Shown here piece by piece: positions 1 to 7,910 of a stretch of 49,503 bases of DNA. The position numbers and the translations under genes were made by a program. The DNA is from an uncultured Dialister sp. (GTDB taxonomy: Bacteria; Bacillota; Negativicutes; Veillonellales; Dialisteraceae). The number at the start of each line of letters is the position of its first letter. The first letter of the stretch is position 1. Under the pieces are notes generated by a model. The model searched no databases. It was given only the letters and a program-made list of their open reading frames with translations, and had not been told where the DNA came from. The stretch spans positions 1 to 49,503 of the forward strand of contig UQQQ01000006.1 in the NCBI GenBank assembly GCA_900543165.1. Direction: 5' to 3'.

Positions 1-83
1 GATGCGGGACAAAATCATTTATGGCACAGTGAGACAATATCATATATGGTTCATACACTAGTCACTAGCTCGCAAACTTCCCC

Positions 84-112
84 TTGACTTTCCCCGGCCA
101 ATCCCGTATACT
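84..112 (+). promoter_or_regulatory. sigma-A promoter of rpmF
   Basis: TTGACT at 84-89 and TATACT at 107-112 are separated by exactly 17 bases. The promoter lies about 95 bases upstream of the rpmF start, leaving a leader of roughly 85 bases. No yceD homologue, the usual upstream partner of rpmF, is seen here. Confidence 0.8.
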
Positions 113-207
113 ATTGAAGTTGATAAATTTCTCTAACGCGTTTAGAGCACTGGCGAAACAGTGAAAGACAAACGGCATAACGGCCGATAGGTAAGGAGGT
201 GCGAGAA

Positions 208-393
208 ATGCCGGTTCCGAAGACAAAAAGTTCTAGATCCCGTCGCGACAAGAGACGTGCAAATTGGAAACTGACTGTTCCGGGTCTTGTGGAATGCCCA
301 CAGTGCCATGCACTGAAAAAACCTCATCATGTATGCCCAGTATGCGGTTTCTATAAAGGCAAACAGATCATCACCAAGACTGTTGAAGAATAA
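208..393 (+). CDS. rpmF: 50S ribosomal protein L32
   Basis: This encodes ribosomal protein L32 of the large subunit, 61 residues, the usual length. The N-terminus is basic (MPVPKTKSSRSRRDKRR). Two CxxC pairs, CPQC and CPVC, form the zinc-binding type of L32. The start is taken at ATG 208 because AAGGAGGTG ends 7 bases upstream; an in-frame GTG at 199 overlaps that ribosome-binding site and would add only three residues. It has its own promoter and a terminator directly after the stop, so it is monocistronic. In many Firmicutes rpmF precedes plsX-fabH; here it lies about 13 kb away from them. Confidence 0.97.
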   Translation: MPVPKTKSSRSRRDKRRANWKLTVPGLVECPQCHALKKPHHVCPVCGFYKGKQIITKTVEE

Positions 394-403
394 TGGTCAA
401 AGG

Positions 404-434
404 AAAATGCTTCTCGATAGAGAGGCATTTTTTT
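404..434 (+). terminator. terminator of rpmF
   Basis: A 12-bp stem (AAAATGCTTCTC / GAGAGGCATTTT, one G-U pair) with loop GATA is followed by a T run. It begins 10 bases after the rpmF stop. Confidence 0.9.
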
Positions 435-440
435 ATTGCA

Positions 441-810
441 GAAATGGGCTTCCCGCCATTTACGGATATGGTACAATAATATGTGTTTCTCTAAGAAATG
501 AGCGAGTGACTGGTGACTAGGGACTATGGATTAGGGAGTAGGAAAACGCTGATTAAATCTGACAACGATTCAATCAGTGTTTCCCTAGGTTTGGAATACG
601 AGAAAACCGCTCATTTCAAACTTCCGCGGGGCTTCTGATTTTTATGTGCTTCACCACCGTTTCTCATTTCTCATTCAAGAGAGGCTTTCATCCATCGGCA
701 AAGGGCGCTTCGCCCCACAGGCTGATCCTGCCCCAAAAACCATCTGTTATTCCGCAAGTGCGGATTTCTATACCATCATCGACATATCTATCTACCATCA
801 AGGAGGAAGT
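441..810. repeat. intergenic repeat mosaic upstream of the yhaO-like gene
   Basis: No convincing gene is seen. The stretch holds a GTGACTGGTGACTAGGGACT-type run (502-540), a 45-bp deleted MITE-like palindrome (541-585), an ATTTCTC run followed by GAGGCTTTCATCC (658-695), and a small hairpin around CCGCAAGTGCGG. The same modules recur, in similar order, at 36.9-37.1 kb and 40.0-40.2 kb. The last 10 bases hold the ribosome-binding site of the next gene. Confidence 0.6.
541..585. repeat. internally deleted MITE-like palindrome
   Basis: GGAAAACGCTGATTAAATC is followed by seven bases and then GATTCAATCAGTGTTTCC. These are the two terminal inverted repeats of the 160-bp element seen whole at 24761 and 41657, joined almost directly. 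Confidence 0.7.
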
Positions 811-2079
811 ATGGGAAAGCATTTTTCTTTTATCCACTGTGCGGATCTGCACCTCGGAGAACCATTTGGAGGCGTGCGCCTCGGGACGAAGGGGCCGTGG
901 AATGAACAGATCGGGAAAGCCACCTTCAAGGCCTTTGAAAGGGTGGTGGATGCGGCACTGGAAAATCGGGTAGATGCGATCTTGATTTCCGGAGATGTAT
1001 ATAATTCAGACCATCACAGCCTTGCCGCGCAGATGGCTTTCGGACGGGAGCTGTATCGGGCGGCGCAGGCGGGGATCGAGGTCTTTATCGTGCATGGAAA
1101 TCACGACCCGGGAGAAGCCTGGCGCGCGGATATCCCGTTGCCGGAGACGGTGCATGTTTTTTCTTCCGACGAAGTGACAGGGATCCCGCTCATGAAGGAT
1201 GGGGAGAAGGCAGCCACGATCTATGGCATCAGTTACAAGACACGCCATACGAAGGATGATCTGGTGCGCTCTTTCCATGTGAATCCGGAGGATGGGTTCA
1301 CCATCGGGATGCTGCACACGGAAGCCGGCGTCGAGGGGAGCCTCTATGCGCCCTGCACGGTCGAGGAGCTGAAGACTGCGGGCATCGACTACTGGGCACT
1401 GGGGCATGTGCATACGAGAAAGACGCTCTCGATGAAGCCCTATATCGTCTACCCGGGCAATACACAGGGGCTGGATATCACGGAGATCGGTCCCCGCGGC
1501 TGTTACTTGGTCGATGTGGGAGCCTACGGTACGGTGACGTTGAAGTTCATCGAGACGGATGTGATCCGCTGGATGGACATGGTGATCGATATCGCGCCTT
1601 TCCTGACGGCTGATGACCTTCTGAAGGATGTCGCACGCCGCCGCGCAGGACTGAAGGAGTTGACCGGTAGGCCGAATATGGTGCGTCTGGTACTGACGGG
1701 GCGCGGCGCGCTGCACAAAGTGATCGCGACGGAAGAGGGACGTGATTTCCTTCTGCAGTCTTTGAATGAAAAGGAGCAGTTCCGCCATCTCTTTGCTTAT
1801 TTCACCCGCATCGAGGATCGGACGCGGCCATTCCTGAATCTGGCCGAGCGCCGCGAGCTTCCCGATGTGACGGGGAATTATCTGAAGGCTTTCGATGCAG
1901 TCATGGCTCTTCCAGCGGAAGAGCGGGGAAAGACGCTCCGCGAGATGGCTGCTTCTCAGCCGGAGCTTTTGAAATATAAGAATTTATTGGGCAAGGTGTC
2001 TGATGAGGCACTTCTTGCTGCTTTCCGCCGGGCGGAGGTGCTGGGAGCGGAAATGCTGACAGAGGAGGATGGACGATGA
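811..2079 (+). CDS. DNA repair exonuclease, YhaO/SbcD-like metallophosphoesterase
   Basis: A 422-residue calcineurin-like phosphoesterase of the Mre11/SbcD group. Metal-binding motifs are visible in order: D12-x-H14 (ADLHLGE), GD 61-62, GNHD 96-99, H169 and GHVH 198-201. The family cleaves DNA ends together with an SMC-like ATPase, which is the overlapping downstream gene. The start is ATG 811, preceded by AAGGAGGA at good distance; the open frame upstream runs through repeat DNA and lacks a ribosome-binding site. The longer C-terminus and partner type fit the Bacillus YhaO/YhaN pair better than E. coli SbcD/SbcC; this is inferred from the overall layout, without alignment. Confidence 0.88.
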   Translation: MGKHFSFIHCADLHLGEPFGGVRLGTKGPWNEQIGKATFKAFERVVDAALENRVDAILISGDVYNSDHHSLAAQMAFGRELYRAAQAGIEVFIVHGNHDPGEAWRADIPLPETVHVFSSDEVTGIPLMKDGEKAATIYGISYKTRHTKDDLVRSFHVNPEDGFTIGMLHTEAGVEGSLYAPCTVEELKTAGIDYWALGHVHTRKTLSMKPYIVYPGNTQGLDITEIGPRGCYLVDVGAYGTVTLKFIETDVIRWMDMVIDIAPFLTADDLLKDVARRRAGLKELTGRPNMVRLVLTGRGALHKVIATEEGRDFLLQSLNEKEQFRHLFAYFTRIEDRTRPFLNLAERRELPDVTGNYLKAFDAVMALPAEERGKTLREMAASQPELLKYKNLLGKVSDEALLAAFRRAEVLGAEMLTEEDGR

Positions 2080-5066
2080 AAATCACGGATTTGCAGCTCT
2101 CAGAGTACGGCATCTATCGGGGCGCGTCCTGGCAGCCGTCGACGTCTTCGCTGAATGTGGTCATGGGAGAGAATGAGAGCGGGAAGACGACGATGCTTCG
2201 TTTCATCCGTGATATGCTCTTCGGCTATGGGCGCGGCAAGTGGCAGGGACGGAAGGGAAATATGGCATTCGTCCGTGCGGACGGGCAGGAGTATCGTGTC
2301 TTTCGTGAAGAGAAGGAGCGTTGGTTCGAGAATGCGAGCCATGAGAAATTCTCCGAGGAGCTGCCGACACTCTGGTGGCACGGTCTCACACGCTCTATGT
2401 ATGAGCAGATCTTCGCTGTCGGCTTAGAGGACCTGCAGGGGGCTTCCTTCCTTGCGAATGACTCCATCCGCAGCCGTTTCTTCATGCTGCAGGGCGGTGA
2501 TAAGCTCGCCGGCGCCAAGAAGGATATCCAAGAGAATAAGGAAAAGCTCTTCGTGGCTTCGTCTCAGGGAAAGCGCAAGATCAATCAGCTGATGGCGGAT
2601 CTGGATACGGTGAATCAGGAGCTGGATCATCTTTCTCATCAGGAAAAGGATTTCGCCGAGCTGCAGAAGAAGCAGGAGCTTTTGAAAAAGCAGATCAGTG
2701 AGCTCGAGGCTTCGCTTGCAAGAGACCAGGAAGAAGACAGGAAACTTTCCAAGCGGCTGGGGGCATGGGAATACTATAAGCGGGCGCGTGATATCAAGCA
2801 CCAGCTGGATCTCTCCTCGCAGGTGAAGATGTTCCCTTCGAACGGTAAGGAGCAGTGGAACCAGCTCATGAACCGCATGAAGGTGATCCACGACCAGAAG
2901 GCATCGCTCCAAGAAAAGCTCGATGAGTACACGCCGAAGAAGAAGGAAGACATCATCCCATGGGCGAGAGAGGCTGAAGCACTGGAAAAACTCTACGTCG
3001 ATCTGGGACAGTGGCGCCAGACCATCGTCGATGTGGAAGCATTGGAAGAGGAAAAGGAAAACTGGAAGCTCGATTTTGTGAATCTGGGCTATTCCTTGCC
3101 GCTCTGGGATCGCGCACTGCCTTTGGAGGATGCCTGCGTCCATGTGGACTGGGCAGAAGGACGGCGCCTTGCGCAGAGCGTGGGTGTCAGGGGCAATGAG
3201 CTCCATTTCTGGGAGCAAAGAGAGCCGGAGGTCGAAGTCGTCGCAGAAGAGGCGGCAGATGGAGACATCCAGACCGAGGAGGATTTCCAGCAGATGGAGG
3301 ACATGGCCTCCTCGCTCGAGCAGCTTCTCCATCAGGAAGCGGAAATCAGAGGCAAGATCGATGCCGCCTCGCAGCTCGAGGATAAGAAATTCACCTTCTG
3401 GTTCTGGCTGGGCATTCTCTCTATGGCAGGAGCCGCAGCCGGCATCGCCGCCTTCTACATGGCCATGGCAGGCACCGCCTCGCTCTATGGCGCAGCAGGC
3501 GGACTTGTGCTGGGCATTCTCTGTTTCCTCCTCCATAATAAGAGCATCCATAAGAAGGGGAATGACCTTGAGAAATGGAATGAATCGCTGGCTTCTCTCG
3601 TGAAAGAGCGAAAGGACATCTCCGGCAAATTCCCCGGGCAGGCACCGGAAGACATAGATGACCTGCAGGCCTTCCATAACCTGATGCAGAGCCGCCGCTC
3701 CGATTTCTACAAAGACCAGGCGAAGCGGCAGGCTATCTCCTGGAAACGGGAAACGGTACGAAAGCAGCAGCTTGCACACCAGAAGTGGACAGAAGAAGGC
3801 AAGCTGCTCCGCGAAAAGAAGGAAAAAGCAGACAAAGACTGGGATGCCTTCCTCGTGAAAAACAAGCTCCCAAAGACCAGCGCAGAGAATCTCTCCGCTC
3901 TGCAGGAGCAGTGGCAGAAAATCTACTCCGCCGAAGGCAAGGGCAAGATCCTTGACCTGCGCTTGGAGCAGATGGATGCGCGACTCGATGCCTATAGCCG
4001 TCGGGCAGAGAGCATCATCTCGAAGACGAAGATGCCCTACACCGTCGATCCGGACGGCATCCAGAAGCTCTACGAGGAAACGCATGCGCGCAGCCTGACG
4101 TGGCAGTCCATTCAGGAAAAGAACAACCAGCACGATGCGTATCGGAAGGAAATGGATAAGCTTGATGACGGCTGGGCCTCCTGCCAGCGGGAGATGGATA
4201 CCCTTCTCCATCTGGTCAATGCGAAAAACGCGGAAGAATTTGCCGAAAAAGTGAATGCCCACGAGCATCATGACCAGCTGACGAAGGAATGGGAAGCCGT
4301 GAAGCAGGACCTGCGCCTCTATGCAGGCAGCGATGAAGAATTCCAGTCCCTCTGGCACTTCCTGGAAAGCGGACAGTATGACGACTGGATGGAAAACCAC
4401 CAGAACCTTGCGAGACGCATCAAGGAAGTGACAGCATCACTGGGTGAGCTCCAGAAGAACCAGGGCGCGGTGGAAAATGAAATCTTCCGTCTGGCGGGGG
4501 ATAATACCATCACAGACACACTGCAGAAAAAAGAAAAGCTCGAAGCCGAGCTGGCGGGTGCCCTCTCTGAATGGCTGACCTACATGTATACCGAGGAAAT
4601 CCTGAACCGCGCGCAGGCCGCCTATGAGTCCGGCCGCCAGCCGCAGATCATGAAGCAGGCGAATACTTTCCTCTCTGCTATGACCAGAGGCAAGTATGCC
4701 CTTCGGATCTCCGAAGACGGGAAAGATATCGGCATCGTGGACAGCGAGCACCGCGTGAAAGAGGCCAAGATCTGGTCCTCCGGTACAGGCGATCAGGTCT
4801 TCCTTGCCATTCGCCTCGCCATGGCGCTCTCCTTCGGCGAGCAGCTCGAGCCGCTCCCCATCGTTTTGGATGATATCTTCGTGCGCTTTGATGAAGAGCG
4901 CCAGTGTGAGACACTGCGCTTCCTCATGGAACTCGGCAAGACCCAGCAGATCTTCCTCTTCACCTGCCATGCACAGACTATGCGCATCGCAGAAGAAGTC
5001 GGGAAGGAAAAAGCGACAGGCGAGTTCATCCACCTGAAGTCCGGGACCATCGAGCTCGGAGCGTAG
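2076..5066 (+). CDS. AAA family ATPase with coiled coils, YhaN/SbcC-like
   Basis: A 996-residue SMC/Rad50-like protein. Walker A GENESGKTT is at residues 31-39. Long charged helical segments, probably coiled coils, flank the middle. The ABC signature-like SSGTGDQ and Walker B PIVLDDIFVRFDEER are near the C-terminus. About residues 438-488 form two hydrophobic segments split by a short polar turn, giving a predicted membrane hairpin in the centre, as described for YhaN-type proteins and unlike soluble SbcC; there is no Rad50 zinc-hook CxxC. The start overlaps the stop of the nuclease gene (ATGA), so the two are translationally coupled. A membrane-attached DNA end-processing complex is the likely product. 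Confidence 0.85.
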   Translation: MKITDLQLSEYGIYRGASWQPSTSSLNVVMGENESGKTTMLRFIRDMLFGYGRGKWQGRKGNMAFVRADGQEYRVFREEKERWFENASHEKFSEELPTLWWHGLTRSMYEQIFAVGLEDLQGASFLANDSIRSRFFMLQGGDKLAGAKKDIQENKEKLFVASSQGKRKINQLMADLDTVNQELDHLSHQEKDFAELQKKQELLKKQISELEASLARDQEEDRKLSKRLGAWEYYKRARDIKHQLDLSSQVKMFPSNGKEQWNQLMNRMKVIHDQKASLQEKLDEYTPKKKEDIIPWAREAEALEKLYVDLGQWRQTIVDVEALEEEKENWKLDFVNLGYSLPLWDRALPLEDACVHVDWAEGRRLAQSVGVRGNELHFWEQREPEVEVVAEEAADGDIQTEEDFQQMEDMASSLEQLLHQEAEIRGKIDAASQLEDKKFTFWFWLGILSMAGAAAGIAAFYMAMAGTASLYGAAGGLVLGILCFLLHNKSIHKKGNDLEKWNESLASLVKERKDISGKFPGQAPEDIDDLQAFHNLMQSRRSDFYKDQAKRQAISWKRETVRKQQLAHQKWTEEGKLLREKKEKADKDWDAFLVKNKLPKTSAENLSALQEQWQKIYSAEGKGKILDLRLEQMDARLDAYSRRAESIISKTKMPYTVDPDGIQKLYEETHARSLTWQSIQEKNNQHDAYRKEMDKLDDGWASCQREMDTLLHLVNAKNAEEFAEKVNAHEHHDQLTKEWEAVKQDLRLYAGSDEEFQSLWHFLESGQYDDWMENHQNLARRIKEVTASLGELQKNQGAVENEIFRLAGDNTITDTLQKKEKLEAELAGALSEWLTYMYTEEILNRAQAAYESGRQPQIMKQANTFLSAMTRGKYALRISEDGKDIGIVDSEHRVKEAKIWSSGTGDQVFLAIRLAMALSFGEQLEPLPIVLDDIFVRFDEERQCETLRFLMELGKTQQIFLFTCHAQTMRIAEEVGKEKATGEFIHLKSGTIELGA

Positions 5067-5190
5067 ATTTGGAGTGACTAGTGGCTAGGGATTAGGGATT
5101 AGGGTGGCCAATCCCGCCTCGCTGCGCTCGTCCACCCCTTCCAAAGGAAGAGGCGAGCGGAGCGAGCCGGATAGGATACTAGCGGAATGA

Positions 5191-5236
5191 AAAAGGATGA
5201 GGCAGACGCGAAAAGCGTCTGCCTCATTTTTGCTTT
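5191..5236 (+). terminator. terminator of the yhaO-yhaN-like operon
   Basis: A perfect 12-bp stem TGAGGCAGACGC / GCGTCTGCCTCA (5198-5209, 5215-5226) with a five-base loop is followed by TTTTTGCTTTT. It lies 130 bases after the stop; the sequence between is repeat-like (GATTAGGGATTAGGG). Confidence 0.88.
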
Positions 5237-5324
5237 TGATGGCAGTACCCGAGCGCCGCAAGCGCATTCCCCTTGCCCGATGGGGAAGGCAAAGAAAAAG
5301 CGGGATTTTTTTTGAATCATAAAG

Positions 5325-5384
5325 AAAACCGTGTAAAATCCAAAATTTTTACGATGGTATTTTTCGGAGAGAGGAAATCCATCC
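5325..5384. repeat. dispersed intergenic repeat, copy A
   Basis: About 60 bases beginning AAAACCGTGTAAAATC and containing CGATGGTATTT and TCGGAGAGAGG, matching 6877-6937 at most positions. Both copies lie in gaps next to the sigma-like gene. Weaker similarity extends beyond the core, including a GGCAGTACCCGAGCGCC piece also seen near 14510. Confidence 0.6.
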
Positions 5385-5721
5385 TCCCGGGAGCCGAAGC
5401 GGCGGCTGACAAAGATCTTCTTTTGTGCACACAACAGATGGAAAGAAGAGCTGAGGAAGCCAAAGCGGAGGCAGATCTGGAAGGATTTCCCGCCTCCCTC
5501 TTCCTCATCGTGCTAGCCGATCGGGAAGAGAAATCAAAACTGAAGAAGGGACAGCCAGGACTGAAACCTGTCTCGAATAACGGATTCGCCTCCACGACAA
5601 ACCCTAGAGCGAAGTTTAGCCGTACTTGTACGACATGAACCGTGAAATGCGCTGGTGCCAGATTGCAGGGAATGCCTTCATCGAGAATTCTTCAAAACGG
5701 CTGCCCTTTTTTGGCTGCGTG

Positions 5722-5757
5722 AAACGCGCCTCTCATGACGAGAGGCGCGTTTTTTTA
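5722..5757 (+). terminator. isolated strong terminator, possible end of a small RNA
   Basis: A 12-bp stem AACGCGCCTCTC / GAGAGGCGCGTT with loop ATGAC is followed by seven Ts. No coding gene ends nearby on this strand: the previous stop is at 5066 and that operon has its own terminator at 5191-5236. An untranslated transcript from somewhere in 5400-5720 is one explanation. Confidence 0.75.
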
Positions 5758-5808
5758 TTGGTGAATGGAAAGCAATGCGTAAAATGAATTTTTTTGAAAA
5801 AAGTCACT

Positions 5809-5922
5809 CCTCTTTTTGAACCCTCGTTTTTCATGTTTTCAAAAGAGGAGACTCACAGTAAGGGCGAAAAATTGTAGGGGTCCTCTTTTGAAAGGTGCAA
5901 AAATAGAGGCTTCAAAAGAGGG
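5809..5922. repeat. alternating CCTCTTTTGAA / TTCAAAAGAGG motifs
   Basis: CCTCTTTTTGAA (about 5811), TTCAAAAGAGG (5838), CCTCTTTTGAA (5882) and TTCAAAAGAGG (5911) alternate in orientation within 115 bases. They can form two hairpins or act as paired protein-binding sites. They lie about 150-250 bases upstream of the sigma-like gene. Confidence 0.6.
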
Positions 5923-6063
5923 CACCACTATATAGGCACAGCTTATCGGTATATACAGGACGAAAAATACATGATATGGTAATAACAGAGCTCAATCATA
6001 GTATTTCCAAAACGTAGTTACAGTTTGGGAAGGCCTTCTCCGAACGGAATTCGGAGGATAAAA

Positions 6064-6732
6064 ATGAATTCCAAAACAATTCCATATGATGAAGACAGAA
6101 ATCAGAAACACATCCGCCTCGCAGAAGCATATCAGAAAGGGAATGCGGAAGCGGCAGGTAAGCTCCTGACCGATTTCCAGCCGCTTCTTCGAAAGCTCGC
6201 CTATGATCCCATCAGGCAGACTTTCGATGAGGATCTGTTCCAGCAGCTCGCACTGGTCTTTTTGGAAAAGACGAAGGTGTATGACGCAGAGAAGCTGCCG
6301 ATCTTTGCACTCTACATCAAGCAACAGCTCAAGTGGGGGAAGATCGACTGGCAGCGGAAGGAAATCACGTATGCAAAAGCAGAGTGCTTCGATGTCGACC
6401 ACTCCCCGAAACCCGTGGTCAATAATCCTGCGATCCCCATGACCGAGGCAGAGCGGGCACAGCTCATCGAAGACATCGCAGCTCATCTCAGGGAGAACCA
6501 AAAGGCGCTCTTTCGTTCCATGGCGGCGGGGCTTTCTTCCAGCGAGCTGCAGACACAGTACGCGCTCACCCCGCAGAGCCTGTGGAATAAGAGACATCGC
6601 ATCCGCGAACGCCTCCTGAAGGCAGAGGACCTGCGAGACCGGCTCGAAGAGCTGAGAGAAGAGACATCGATCCTTCCTGATGGCTATGTGGATCGTCATG
6701 ATTTCCTCTTTGCACCTTCCTGGGGAGAGTGA
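6064..6732 (+). CDS. sigma-70-family-like regulator
   Basis: A 222-residue protein that looks like a small sigma factor of the kind annotated with a 'helix-turn-helix, conjugative transposon-like' domain. Residues about 28-75 (LLTDFQPLLRKLAYDP... DEDLFQQLALVFLEK) match the style of sigma region 2. Residues about 150-195 (QKALFRSMAAGLSSSELQTQ...LWNKRHRIRERLL) look like a region-4 helix-turn-helix. Start ATG 6064 follows CGGAGGATAAAA; an in-frame TTG 39 bases upstream lacks a ribosome-binding site. It is followed by two small proteins of the DUF2922 and DUF1659 families. Direct DNA binding and sigma activity are inferred from fold-like patterns only. Confidence 0.65.
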   Translation: MNSKTIPYDEDRNQKHIRLAEAYQKGNAEAAGKLLTDFQPLLRKLAYDPIRQTFDEDLFQQLALVFLEKTKVYDAEKLPIFALYIKQQLKWGKIDWQRKEITYAKAECFDVDHSPKPVVNNPAIPMTEAERAQLIEDIAAHLRENQKALFRSMAAGLSSSELQTQYALTPQSLWNKRHRIRERLLKAEDLRDRLEELREETSILPDGYVDRHDFLFAPSWGE

Positions 6733-7065
6733 GACATTGGTATTTCCATATGGTTTCCCTTTTTCCATCAGAAAAGTGGGAAGGCAGTATCCTTGTACCG
6801 CTGTCCCCTTTCTATCGGAAGGGGCTTTGAGATGGGGAAAGTGATACGAGAATGATGCGCACAAAAAAGTTTTCTCAAAACCGTGTAAAATCGAAAAATT
6901 CTGCGATGGTATTTCTCGGAGAGAGGCAAGACCATCCACAAGGAAATCGCCTCACCAGAAAGGAGAACGGTATGACCGACCTCACGGCAAGACCCATACG
7001 GGCAGGTCCGCACTTGCGGGCACTCATTTCCGATTTCATTTTTTTCGAAAGGCAAAGGTTATATC
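6733..7065. other. gap between the sigma-like gene and the DUF2922 gene
   Basis: About 330 bases without a convincing gene. It contains repeat copy B (6877-6937) and a short stretch of purine-rich DNA. No terminator is seen, so transcription could run from 6064 through 7521, or a separate promoter may lie in the repeat. Confidence 0.5.
6877..6937. repeat. dispersed intergenic repeat, copy B, upstream of DUF2922 gene
   Basis: AAAACCGTGTAAAATCG, then CGATGGTATTTCTCGGAGAG, matching copy A at 5325-5384. It lies about 130-190 bases upstream of the DUF2922 start. Because it is conserved next to a sigma-like gene it is a candidate promoter or operator for that protein. The AAAACC to CGATGG distance of about 21 bases is not a classic ECF spacing. 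Confidence 0.5.
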
Positions 7066-7272
7066 ATGAGAACATTGAAACTCACTTTCGGTACATCCGG
7101 CAAATCCAATTTCACGCTTTCCATCGACAATGCGAAAGACGATCTCACCTTAGAGACCGTCCGTCAGGAAGCGGCCAAGCTCATCCCCGTCCTCGTCACC
7201 CGAAGCGGCGCGGAAGTGAAAGAATTCATCAAAGCCACCGTCACCACGACCACGGACGAAGTGCTTGAGTAG
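7066..7272 (+). CDS. DUF2922 family protein
   Basis: A 68-residue protein beginning MRTLKLTFGTSGKSNFTLSI and ending TVTTTTDEVLE. It fits the DUF2922 family, small beta-rich proteins of unknown function in Firmicutes that are usually encoded beside a DUF1659 protein, as here. Start ATG 7066 has only a weak ribosome-binding site (AAAGGCAAAGG). The next gene starts 22 bases after the stop, so the two are probably co-transcribed. No signal peptide, membrane segment or catalytic motif is seen. Confidence 0.75.
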   Translation: MRTLKLTFGTSGKSNFTLSIDNAKDDLTLETVRQEAAKLIPVLVTRSGAEVKEFIKATVTTTTDEVLE

Positions 7273-7293
7273 TAAACAAAAAGGAGATATAAA

Positions 7294-7521
7294 ATGGCAG
7301 CAACAAAGAAACTCTACGACATCAAACTCCAGGTCAGAGTAGAGAACGGCACCACGACTACCGGTGCCAAGGCGCTGAAGAGCCTGAACCTGAACCAGAT
7401 CAAGCTCGATGCGACCGCAGACCAGCTTCTCGCAGCGGGAGAAGCTGTGGAGCACCTCCAGAGCCAGACGCTCTCAGGGATCCGCGTCATCGACAGCTAC
7501 GACCTCGCCGACGGTGGCTAA
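7294..7521 (+). CDS. DUF1659 family protein
   Basis: A 75-residue protein beginning MAATKKLYDIKLQVRVENG, with the central GAKALKSLNLNQIKLDATADQ and a C-terminal SQTLSGIRVIDSYDLA. It fits DUF1659, a family of unknown function paired with DUF2922. Ribosome-binding site AAAGGAGATATAAA directly precedes ATG 7294. A terminator follows 17 bases after the stop, so this is the last gene of the cluster. The strong ribosome-binding site compared with its neighbour suggests it is the more highly translated product. Confidence 0.75.
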   Translation: MAATKKLYDIKLQVRVENGTTTTGAKALKSLNLNQIKLDATADQLLAAGEAVEHLQSQTLSGIRVIDSYDLADGG

Positions 7522-7537
7522 GGCGTAGCAGGAAAAG

Positions 7538-7568
7538 CAGCTCACCATTCGGTGGGCTGTTTTTTTTG
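7538..7568 (+). terminator. terminator of the DUF2922-DUF1659 cluster
   Basis: Stem CAGCTCACC / GGTGGGCTG (one G-U pair), loop ATTC, then eight Ts. Confidence 0.9.
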
Positions 7569-7910
7569 CATGTTTTTTGGGGGGATTGGTTTCATAAGAT
7601 CAGCTATAAAGAAAAACGATGACGATTTATAAAGAATTTCTTGGCACTCGTTTCGAGAGAGTGCTAGTAAATTAAAATGGATAAATATGCAATAAATATA
7701 CAGAGACAGCTCTATTATGATTTGAATAGATTCATTTAAGCATACGAGGTATGTATTTTTATGCATATCTTGTATGCTCGAAGCACTATCTGGAGTGAGT
7801 GAATTTGGAAAACTGCGATATATTGTATAAGAGTCTGATGATATGCTAAAATAGGTTCATAAAGAGGTATACTCATTTTTTCTTATTACATAGATTTCAG
7901 GTGAATCATC
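7569..7910. other. AT-rich gap with a probable promoter
   Basis: About 340 AT-rich bases with no gene. The sequence is less repeat-like than other gaps in the window. The only signal I can support is the promoter at 7823-7852. Confidence 0.5.
7823..7852 (+). promoter_or_regulatory. possible promoter of the unrecognised gene at 7911
   Basis: TTGTAT (7823-7828), an 18-base spacer, then TAAAAT (7847-7852). The distance to the start codon is 58 bases. Confidence 0.5.

Larger units (their letters stand above)
5237..6063. other. long non-coding gap before the sigma-like gene
   Basis: About 830 bases with no gene I can support; an open frame at 5273-5638 has no ribosome-binding site and resembles no known protein. 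It holds repeat copy A (5325-5384), an isolated strong terminator (5722-5757) and four copies of a CCTCTTTTGAA motif in alternating orientation (5809-5922), then AT-rich DNA before the next gene. Confidence 0.6.

Noticed and set aside
5273..5638. Possible 121-codon gene
   Set aside because: No ribosome-binding site and it runs across repeat copy A, which also occurs elsewhere.
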